A stretch of 64,000 nucleotides of DNA from Arion vulgaris (Eukaryota > Mollusca > Gastropoda > Stylommatophora > Arionidae). The translations under genes and the position numbers were made by a program. Location of the stretch: NCBI GenBank assembly GCA_020796225.1, contig CM036775.1, positions 13,856,671 to 13,920,670 on the forward strand, in the 5' to 3' direction. How positions within the stretch are numbered: position 1 is the stretch's first letter; every line of letters begins with the position of its first letter. The notes beneath the pieces were generated by a model. It searched no databases, was not told the DNA's origin, and worked only from the letters and a program-made list of their open reading frames with translations. Below are positions 40,401 to 52,400 of this stretch, in pieces.

Positions 40401-43400
40401 GCAACTTAATATGTCTGTGTGTCGAGTTGAACATATCGTGTAGTTTATGTTATAATGATCCAACTTAATATGTCTGTGTGTCGAGTTGAACATATCGTGT
40501 AGTTTGTGTTATAATGATGCAACTTAATATGTCTGTGTGTCGAGTTGAACATATCGTGTAGTTTATGTTATAATGATGCAACTTAATATGTCTGTGTGTC
40601 GAGTTGAACATATCGTGTAGTTTATGTTATAATGATGCAACTTAATATGTCTGTGTGTCGAGTTGAACATATCTTTGTAGTTTATGTTATAATGATCCAA
40701 CTTAATATGTCTGTGTGTCGAGTTGAACATATCGTGTAGTTTATGTTATAATGATGCAACTTAATATGTCTGTGTGTCGAGTTGAACATATCGTGTAGTT
40801 TATGTTATAATGATGCAACTTAATATGTCTGTGTGTCGAGTTGAACATATCGTGTAGTTTATGTTATAATGATGCAACTTAATATGTCTGTGTGTCGAGT
40901 TGAACATACCGTGTAGTTTATGTTATAATGATCCAACTTAATATGTCTGTGTGTCGAGTTGAACATATCGTGTAGTTTATGTTATAATGATCCAACTTAA
41001 TATGTCTGTGTGTCGAGTTGAACATATTGTGTAGTTTGTGTTATAATGATCCAACTTAATATGTCTGTGTGTCGAGTTGAACATATCGTGTAGTTTATGT
41101 TATAATGATCCAACTTAATATGTCTGTGTTTCGAGTTGAACATATCGTGTAGTTTATGTTATAATGATCCAACTTAATATGTCTGTGTGTCGAGTTGAAC
41201 ATATCGTGTAGTTTATGTTATAATGATCCAACTTAATATGTCTGTGTGTCGAGTTGAACATATCGTGTAGTTTATGTTATAATGATGCAACTTAATATGT
41301 CTGTGTTTCGAGTTGAACATATCGTGTAGTTTATGTTATAATGATGCAACTTAATATGTCTGTGTTTCGAGTTGAACATATCGTGTAGTTTATGTTATAA
41401 TGATCCAACTTAATATGTCTGTGTGTCGAGTTGAACATATCGTGTAGTTTGTGTTATAATGATGCAACTTAATATGTCTGTGTGTCGAGTTGAACATATC
41501 GTGTAGTTTATGTTATAATGATGCAACTTAATATGTCTGTGTGTCGAGTTGAACATATCGTGTAGTTTATGTTATAATGATGCAACTTAATATGTCTGTG
41601 TTTCGAGTTGAACATATCAGGCGTGTCTGTTTAGTAGAAATCTCAACCAATTTTGCCATTAGCCACTATAGTGACTTTTCACACAGATCACTTATGTTAT
41701 GTTATTCGATCGAAGTCATGGCACATTGCACATTCCCATGTGCATTCTCTCCGCGGCAGCAGCCAACCTAAAGTCCATTTGCTCACGTACCCATGAGAAG
41801 TTGATTAATATACCTTCTCTCTCTACTACGAAGACGACACTGTCTGGTATGTCCAAACTTAATTCCTAATTCTCAAACTCGTTCCAGTGTCTGAGATTCG
41901 CCCATAGCACATAAATGAGAGCGTACCACATTGATGACATCGACTCTGTCTATACTTCTGCCCGTTTGAGTCAGGACAGTGTTTGTAAGAAAGTCAGCAT
42001 GCTTGTTACCCTGCACTCCAGCATGTCCAGGTGTGTACAGCCAAGTAAGTGTCTTGAGATGTAATCTCTGAATGCTGTCCACCCATTCTGTGTGCAGACT
42101 TCCATATTCAACCCTACAGAGATCACTTTCTTTCACTTTGTACTACACCTTCCAAGTTTCAAAGCTAACTGAAAAATAGTGTAAAATAAATATATACATA
42201 CATAGTGGAAGTCTGTGGCTTAGTGGTAGTGAGCTCGGTCACAACCCAAGAGTACCTGGTTCAAACTCTGCGGAGGGCAGTTTGGAAGCAAATTTGTTCC
42301 CCTGAAGATCCACATCACCGTTCAGAAAGTAATGGCAAATTACTGAACATATAAGTGGTGCTTAGAAAATCAACAATAATAAACTAGTCGTCAATTTTCT
42401 AGGCACCACTTATATGTTCAGTAGTTAGCCATTGCTTTCTGAATGGTGAGGTCTATTTTACCATTCGTAAATCCATACGGACAAATTTGCTTCCAAACTT
42501 GCCCCGCTGAGTTTAAACCAGGTACACTTGGTTGGGATCGAGCTCACTACCGCTATGCTACAGACGCCCATATACCTTTGTCATTATCACCATCAAGGTG
42601 CATATCTTTTATAGGACGTTGCTTTCTTTGCAGCGCATCTGAAATTCACTCTGTCTCTAGCCAGTTCACCCACTTCGTCAATGGTCATATTCATAGTTTC
42701 TTTAATATCTTGTAACCATCTTCTTCTTAGTCTGCCTCTGCGTCCTGGGACCCTGCTCTCTAATATTGTTCTCTCCAGGCCATCGTGACGCTTGTGAACC
42801 TTTGTCATACCATCTTAAAATAGGGCACCATGAATGTGTGATATGGTTGCCATGGTGCCTACAGGCCCCACTTTGTACATTGCTGATTTATAATATTGAA
42901 AGAGTTAAATAATTTCTTGTTGTGTTCTAGTAATTTGTATTTATTTTATTCCATGGTACTCAGATGGTCCAGTATGTGTAGCAGAGTCATGGCCAAGTAC
43001 AGGAAAGATTGAGTTCAATCATGTTTCTGTACGTTATGCTTCAGATCTAGATTTAGTACTTCAGGATGTATCACTTGTCATTCAGGAAGGGGAGAAAGTA
43101 AATATAATATATATATATATATATGTGTGTGTGTATGTTATGTGGAAATTAAAAGCAGAACAAACATGGCCATATAAAAAACAATTAAACAACTAAAAAC
43201 AGTATGGAATGGAACTGATTAATCAACACAGAACGAGATTTGTTTGCCTAAACACACTGAGATACATGCTTGGAAGGAGATTGGAGCATTTATGGACATG
43301 TGCGATGAAGATGATCCTTCAGTGAACAATGAATGAATGAACTGATAAAAGCAAAATACTGTAGTTTTACAAAATACAAAACAATGATAATACACAGCAA

Positions 43401-46400
43401 CGTTTTGACCAAAAGGCCTTTATCAGGTAAAGGATACAACAGAAGTGAAGAATTTCACCATTGCTACATAGTTTTATTGCAGTATTCCCTTATAGCAATA
43501 ATGGAACTGATAGGAAAACAAAGATCAGAATACTAAGAGCATGCATATTCCCAGTGGCAATATATGGATGTGAAGCATGGAAATTTCACAAAAATGTAGT
43601 GGTATCTGCAAAGTGTTTGTAAGTTGCTATTTAAAACTTTAAAAATCCATATAATTCATGCAAATCAGGAAGTTCAATAGAATTAACTGATCTTCTTCCT
43701 TTTCAATAATGCAGCAGCACTTGGGCTTTTACCTTTCTGCCTAACGCTATGTAGTGGTATCTGCATGTGTTTGCAAGCTGAGCAATGCTATTCAGATACA
43801 GTGGACACACGACAAAAGATGGACCACAGAAATAAAAGAGGCAGTGAAAGCCCTGTACTAAACACACATGAGATCCTGTTCTCTTCTCTAATCCTGACAC
43901 TATGTGGCAACTCAATTAAAGAAGACAAAAGGACATTGGTAGTTTTTTCTTCTTCTTCCTTCATTCTCATACTCCCACTGGTTATAGTAGGATGCAGTCC
44001 AGAGAAAAGAATGCATTGTTCTCCAGTTTTTAGCATGTGCGTCACATCACATCTGTCTTCAGCATAGCCTTTTTTGGGTAGCGGGTTAGCTTCTCTCTCT
44101 TTGATCTCCACAAACTTAGCCAGACTTCTTGGTAGTCGTCTATTTCTGGGGCTGAAGGTGAAGTAAAGTCTTGGTCAGCTTTCTTTATATGCCGACTCTA
44201 ATGCTAGCAGTCAGTTGACTGCTACAAGCCTATGCAGTTTGTGTTTAGTTCCCCGAAGGAGGATAGAGCATCTGGCCCCACCATGGTCATATAAAGCTTG
44301 GTTACGTCAGTGTGGTGCTGAGATCCGCAAGGGAAGCAAAGAATAGTACCACTGCGACCTACAATGTATGTCATAAGAGGCGACTGATATAGGGGCCTAG
44401 GGAAGCTACCCTAGTAAATAAAAAGTGTCACAGAAATCGGATGTGCTCGCCTACTTGTAGGCACATAACTGGCACAATGTACAATCACTCTTAGGCTCAG
44501 ATCACATACAAGTAACACAGATTGGTTAATAAGTGGTCGATATGGAGCGTTAGAAGAAGAAAAAGAAAACTTGGTATTTATCAGAAGTGTTATTTTTACC
44601 TTTTTTTTGTTCATTTCAGATTGGAGTTTGTGGTAGAGCAGGCAGTGGCAAAACATCCTTAATTCTTGCTCTGTTTCGTATGCTAGAAATTAGTGATGGA
44701 TCTATTGTGATATCTGGGCTGGATATAACCAGGGTGGATTTGGTTACACTGAGGTCAAGGTTGGCCATCATACCACAGGTGCCAGTTTTGTTCAGTGGGA
44801 CAGTAAGGTAATACAGGAAGTGAATATTAATGAATATCATAAGAAATGAGGAAATTAGAAGAACTGTAGAAACAACGTCTGTCTGCTATAAGATGCATTG
44901 ATAAAACAGAGACTGAAATGGTTTGACCACTTGGTGAGAAGAAACCGAATACACCAGTTGCAAGAGCGTACAACCTGAAAATGGAATCATCAAGAGGAAG
45001 GGGCAGATCAAGAAAAAGATGGATTGATGGAATAACATTTTTTTTTTGGTCAATCTAGAAGCACTTAAACTTTCAGCTCTTCGGCTCGGTGCCATGGACA
45101 TCATAACCCTTTGGTTCAAAGTCACAAACACCGTAACTCTGGAGAACCTGTGGCTTTTCTGCCAGCCTGCAGAATTGAACCGCACTCACAGGTTTTTTTT
45201 CGCCCATCGTCCAACGCACTACGAACATGCTGGGCTGGCGGCGATTGATGGAATTACAGACATCTTAAAATTCCACATTACCACAGCATATCAAGCGACC
45301 AAGCGTGCGCTCTCTTAGAAACCGATCATAAGTTAAACCTGTTACGTCTAATAGCAAAAAAGCAGAGAAAGACAAAAGAAAGAATATTAACCCTTTTGCT
45401 GTTCTGAGCTGTTATACTGGCTCATGTTATTTTAAAAAAATGAAGCAAAGCCATTATCTGACTATTTTAGTATTCATTGCCATATAGATACATCAAAGGT
45501 AAAAGTAAAATTGAGGAGGGAATGGGTTAATGATGGAATAACATCAAAAACATGAAAAGTCTAGAGAACAAAAAAAAGAAAAGTAAGTGAATAAAGATAT
45601 ATTTTTTTGCAATAATGTAGAGAAAGATATAAACATTATTAAATTTGGAAATAATTTTGTGCAAGAGATAAGTGAAACTTAGTGGATAATTAACTTGTTT
45701 TTCTAATTGTGAGGTCCTAATATCAAATTTCAGAGTGGGGAGTGAACATGTTCAGACTATAGGAGTGTTTAGGTTTACCCAGCCTCAATGTGGTAACAGA
45801 GAAATACTATGAAATGAAGACGACCATTATGATTTTTACTACATTACCTGTCATGTGCCATTGGGCGATTGTCTATTGTCTTTCCCCAGGTGGAAGATGT
45901 AGTTGGCTGTCCGCTCTTGCTGTTAAGCGTAGGGGTGGGAACTTTAATTGGCGTTCCATGGCCAGACGAGTCGCCATTGTTGTGTTATATCCGTGTTTAT
46001 TTAGTGTAGTCTTGATAATGTCTATCCATCTTTTTCTTGGTCTTCCTTTAGCTCTAGTATCTGATCTCTTTCTATTGTATGCTTTTATTGGTGGTTGGTT
46101 GTATTTCATTCTCATTAAACGTCCAAACCACTGCATTTGTTGTCTTTCGATGTATTCGGTGCATGAAGTTAAGCCCACTCTGCTTTTGATGTCCTCATTT
46201 CAAAGTCTATCTTTCCTGGTGACTCCCACTGCCTTCCTCAAGCATTTCATTTCACACGTGATGAGCTTTTTGTGGTGTGTTGCTGTCAGAAACCAAGTTT
46301 GGCACTGGTAACAAAGTGTTGGTAGAAAAATACTTTTGTCATCTGTCTTTTCACTTCCATCTTGATCTTTGGGTGTTGTAGTAATGGTGCCAGCTTGTTG

Positions 46401-49400
46401 GTCACTGCATTTGCTTTTTGACATCTTGTCTCTATTTCTCTATCGAGTTTTCCATCCTCTGTGAAAATGCTGCCTAAATTTGTGCCAATGGTATAAGGAC
46501 AAAATTACGGCACAACACTGTAAATACCACTTGTTATGTAAGCAGGTTCTGTGCTTTACTTTTTTGTGTGTGAAATATTGTAAAGGAAGTTTAACAATGT
46601 AGTTAAAAAAAGAAAGATAAATAGTACAATGGTTGTAGAAGCAGATAACTGTTTCATGTATATGGTTACAAATTGTTCTCAATTCTGACTGCATTTTAAC
46701 CCTTAGAACCCGGGATCCTGATATTTCGATATTGAATGTAAACATTGCATATTTCAGTGGATGCAATTAATACAAAACGCAACAATCCAGACACTTACCT
46801 TCATCTTTGTCCCGGGTCATTCTGGGGTGAAGGGCAATGAGATGCACTGGCGAGTAATACTGAGATTCAGAATGTGCCTTCTATAGAAAAAAAGCGTTAT
46901 CATCAATGCTTTAAGAGAAAACATACGCTCTGAAGTGCAATGAAGAAGATAAAGGGTATTCTCTATCTCAGTTGCACAAGTTATTCATAACGATTAGTGC
47001 GGTAAAATGGGAAAACCAAGAGAGAAACCCTAGTAGATGCATCAACCAGCACAGAAAGAGAGTTGTTAGTCTAAACACACTGAAATACATGCTTAGGATG
47101 ATTAGTTATGGAATAATGAACTGATGTCACAGCACTCTGGGCAGACCCATAGGTGCTCAGTCTCTCCCAACAGATTTAAAAGGGTATGCATACTGACGGT
47201 TCCTGTGGCTCGCTGGTTAAACACACTTCTCTGTCTGCCCCTCAAGCAACCAGCCCTACTTGTACAGTGTGTAATTCCAAACTCCCTAAGCCGCTCTATT
47301 GATTCAGCGTCTATTTTAGTGTCCTCATCCAACAGTAAGAACTTCTCCTTTATCCATTCAAAACTACATAAACAATCTATGCTTTAGGATGAAGATGGAA
47401 GCAATTATGGACATATGCGATGAAGATCATTCTCAAATGAACAATGAGCAACAATCTTTTATGTCCAGCCTGGTGTCTATAAGATAACATGGGTGTCCAT
47501 ACATTAAGGCAAGAGAGGACAAATGCCACCCCCTGGAAATGGCTTTTTAAAAACACATTTTTATGCAAATCTGGTCTTCTCCATTTTTGCATAGTAAACC
47601 AGCACCTAAAATGTTAAAAATTCATTTTGTCTTCTCTCTGAAAAATGTATGTGGTCGCCAATGCATACTAATTTATGATTTTTTCATCTATTGTTTCAAG
47701 TTAATATTCATTTATGTTTTCCATCCACAATTTATGTGAATGTTCTTTCTTAAACGCTCCATATCGACCAATTGTTAAACCATTCTTTGTGATTTGTATG
47801 TGATTTGAGCCTAAGAGCGATTGTACATTTTGCCAGTTATGTGCCTACAAGTAGGCTAGCACATCCAATTTCTGCGACACTTTTTATTTACTAGAGTAGC
47901 TTCCCTAGGCCCCTACCTCTGGCGCCTGTCTTGTAGGTCGCAATGTTACTATTTTTTGCTCCCCATGCAAGCCCTCACAACATACAAGCGATGTGAATGT
48001 TCAAAATATGATGGTCCAGTTTTTCTTATTGATTGTGATTATGATTATTGTAAATATGATGTTTTAGTGAATACAATTGCAAATGAGAAATGTTGGCATT
48101 TCTAAATTTGATGTTTCAGATTTAATCTCGACTCAAATAATAAAAGGTCTGATGATAAACTGTGGTCAGCCCTGGAGGTTGTCCATTTAAAAGATTTGGT
48201 CACAACACTGCCCAATCAATTAGGTAAGATTGTCCTAACCATTGACTTACTGATCTATTCATCTCCGCTCCATGTGGAGCATATGGTCTCAGCAGTTGTT
48301 CTCCACTTTTCTTGGTTCCTGACTGTTTTCTTTATGGTCTCTCAGGATAGTCCAGCACTCTTCAGTTCCTCAAGAAGATTTCATCTCCAGGTCTGTTTAG
48401 GACTTTCCCTTTTCTGTTTTATATGCGGGTTCCACTCAAGTGCCTGTCTAGTGACACTTGACTGTGTCCTCCATAGGGTATGTCTGACACACTGCCATTT
48501 TCTCCTCTTAACCTGGGTCATCATGGGTTCCTGTCCTGTTCTTATCCACAGGTCTATGTTTGCAAATCTGTCATACCATCTCAGTCTGAGAATATGCTGA
48601 AGATATCTGTTGACAAAGGTCTGAATCTTATTTGTATTTAACTTGGTGACTCACCACGTTACTGAGCCATACAGCAACACAGAATTCACATTTGAGCTGA
48701 ATATACTGTTCATTGTTTTAGTGGAGATCCTAACCATTATCTGCAGTCTTCTTCTTCTTCCAACGCTCCATATTGACCACCTGTTAAACCACTCTGTGTG
48801 ATCTGAACCTAAGAACGATTGTACATTGGAACAGTTACGCTCCTACAGGTATGCGCTACTATCCCTGTGTGTTCTATCACTTTGTTCTATCCCTGCAGTG
48901 ACTGCACTAGCCATGTGACCATTCAATTACTCAGGCTCTCGTCCCACCTGTCCTACACTGTCCTAAAAAGCGGTACGACAGGCAGTAACAACAGTTATTC
49001 ATGGTACTTATATCCACTAGATCAGCGGTTCCCACACTTTGCATTATCGCTGACCCCCTTGTAAATACATTTTGCTGCCGCATACCCTCACAAGTTTCTA
49101 TACATAAAAATCTTCTAGCGATGGAGTTATTACCACACCACACCAACAGTCAAGCTGGCTGCAATTTCTCAGTCTGGGGGGGGGAAACTTCAAATGATCT
49201 TTCATTTTGTTCTGTCAGACATTTAGACTCAGGTCTGGTCTGGGTCCTTTTATTTCGCAGCATAACTAGTTTACCACTGTTTTTAAAATTTATTTTCTGT
49301 TTGAAATGTCAAAGATCATAATATTTCTTCAAGTGTTTGAGGATCCCTGTGAGTACCTTGCAGAACCCCGGGGGTCCGTGGGCCACAGTTTGGGAAAGGC

Positions 49401-52400
49401 TGCACTAGATATTACCTGTATACATGGTTTATTTTTCTTGTTTCTAGATAAAAAGTTTTACTTCCGCTTTTTGACTTTTGTTCTATCTCTGTGTACCCTA
49501 CAAAGCAGGAAGATGTTGCAGGTCAGCACCTTACCAACTAGGGGGCTGCTTAGTTTAAGGATGGCAGCAGAGGACCAGTGCAGCTGAATGGTCACTCCCA
49601 CTGTAGAAAGCGACCCATGACGCCCTCTCCTTCATCAATTTGGGAGGATTTATAAACCTTGACTTTTTTTTCCGTGTTGTGTATAAGCTGAAAGCAAAGA
49701 TGAAGTGTCCTCTCCATTTATGCCTAGCATGGGCAGCTGATATGAGGAATGTCTGCAAACTCTGCTTGATTCCAAACATATGGTCTTTGGTAGAGAGTGG
49801 GTTTGTGCAAAATGGACAAGGTCTCTCTCTCAGAATTTGTTGTCAAGGTTTACTCTTCTAGCCTTCTGCATAACCATACCGACCCACAAGGCAGTGGGGA
49901 TTTTCTATCACTGTTCACTCCCCTAGCCATTAGCTCTCCCGAGCCCCCTCCACAAGGCAGTGGGTTTAACAGAATAAATGGTACCCATACCCATTAACAC
50001 TTACCTGTTCTTACATTCTCCATTACAGATTCAGATATTACAGAAGGAGAGCATAATATCAGTGTTAGTCATAGACAGGTTAGTACAAATAAAATAAGTA
50101 GTCTTGTATAATATTTCTATAAAAGAATCATCTACTTTTGTGTAAGAAATTTGTTATGTATTAACTCCTTGGAACCAAACGCCACACTAAAGGGCGTTTT
50201 ATATTCTAAAAACAAATTTGCCCTGGTCCACTAAGTGTTAAGAAACTAAGGTAATAATTACCTAATCAATTTACCATGCCCAGAATCTGGACCAGTGCAA
50301 ATTTGCGCGATACAGTTTATAAGCTATTCTTTTTCATTTAGGAGTGTTTTATCACACAATTTTTATCCTCTCAGACTCTATAAACTCTAATCAAATAAGT
50401 ATTGTTCTTACTGTTTCAGTTTCAGTTTGGAATATCCTCATTGCACTTCGGACATGTCCATATGTGCGCCGATCTCCTTCGCTATATCTCCAACATCGTC
50501 CAGCGACTAACCATACCAGTTCAATGTTTGATTGATGAGCCTACTCATATATCTGTTGTGCTGTTCTTTTCTGGCCACTCCAATCTTCAGTCCCATCTCT
50601 TGCAATCTAGCAGTTGACGTGGATTGGTTTAGATCATAGATTCCCAAACTTTTTCGGCCCACTTTGCACAACATAAATTTTGTAACGCCCCTCCACATTA
50701 TGACAGTTTGCCAACCCCCAACATATACATGCTCTCTTTGACATAAAAATTGATATAGATTTCTGTAATACATAGTCAATTTTCAAATGATTTTTGCATG
50801 GAATAGAAAATTGATGAAAAAATGAATCGTTAAGACAGGCATAAGATGAATTAAAATGCAGAATTCAAATTTTAAATGATTATTCAATCGCAAAATCACG
50901 AAAATATTTTATTAAAAAATATTTATTATTAAGTTTTTCTTTAAAGAGCCACCGACTCCTAATCGCCTGAACACCCCCCAAATTCTTCTAAACCCACTAT
51001 CGCCCCCCTAGAATGCTTCAGCGCCCACTGGCGGCGGTACTGCCCACTTTGGGAAAAGCTGGTTTAGATGATAGTCTTTTTTTCTGCCACACTCTATGAA
51101 GACGTTCAGAATTTCTTTTCTCTAATCCTGTTTTGCTGTACAACGTCAGGATAAAAAGCATTTGGTTCACAAAGAGTTAAGTAAAATCAACATTACCAAT
51201 AGTTCTTTACTTATCTCTAAGACTACAATATGATGTTATTCGAATAACGTTATGGAACATTGGGCATTCCCATGCGTGCTATGTCCTCTGTTGCAGCAAC
51301 CTTCCCAAAATCCACTTGCTCATCGTACCCATAAGAAGTTGATTAGTATATCTTCTCTCCCTACCATGAAGATTACACTGTCTGGCATGTCTAAATTTAA
51401 CTCTTAAATCTTGCAATCGGTCCAATGTCAGAGACTCTCCCGTATCACATAAATGAACGCGCACCGCATTAATGACATTGACTCTGTCCATACTTCTGCC
51501 AGCTTGCATCAGGGCAATGCTTGCAAGAAATCAGCATATTTGTACTGACGTTCGTAAGACTACAATGTACTCTCCCAGTGTTTCATAGTTTTAACTAGTT
51601 AATTTGTATCACCCACAGCTCCTATGTGTAGCAAGAGCATTGCTATGTGACTCTAAGATTCTTATGTTGGATGATGTAACATCTTCAGTTGATAAGGAAA
51701 CCAGTGCTTTGATTAAGACAATCATTAGCAGCCAAGTTATGGAGAATAGAACTGTTCTTACTATAACTGTAAGTTGACTATTTGTCATTTTTGTTATATG
51801 TTATAATTTCTGTATGGTTTAGCATGTTACACAAGTAGAACTGGATGATTGATGGGCACAGAGAGGAGTGTGTTTAACCAGCTAGCTACAGGAACCATCA
51901 GTAAGCATACCTTTCGACATCTGTTGGGGAAGACTGAGCAACTATGGATCTGCCCAGAGTGCTGTTGTCAGTTCAGTAACCAATAACACATTTTATTTAA
52001 AAAACTTGTTACTTCCTGTAGTAATTTTTTTAGGAGCGGTGTAAGACAGGGGAACGAGAGCCTGAGAAATTTAATGCCACTTGACTAGTGCAGTTGCCAC
52101 GAAGTGGTTCAGGTTAGGACTTTTCTTTTATACCCCAGAAAATCCTTGGCCTTACCGGGGGTTGAAAATGGGTCTCCCGCATGGGATCCGCGTTCTAATC
52201 CATTTAGCCAGATGCTCCTCTGTACAATAACCAATAACCAACCAATAGTCAAAATGGTTTAGCAACATAAGAAGTGCTAGTGTGGTTAAGTGGTTAGAGA
52301 ACTGATTTGGTCAAATGGATAGATTGCTGGTTTGGTCATTCTTCTTTTGTCCTTCTCTACTTTTGCCGTTAGGTGTCGCATGTTTAACTGATGATGACAA

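Larger units (their letters stand above)
44860..45600 (+). mobile_element. LINE-5 tail split by SINE-E
   Basis: 44860-45034 encodes [20 protein letters not shown] and KRWIDG. It is broken at GATTGATGGAAT, which recurs at about 45243 after the SINE-E copy. The rest is degenerate and holds a possible 136-bp TTAA element (45391-45526). Confidence 0.65.

Noticed and set aside
39316..41618. CRISPR-like array
   Set aside because: The whole 59-bp unit is conserved with no unique spacers; it is a eukaryotic minisatellite inside an intron. The same applies to the arrays at 1453, 24000 and 62321.
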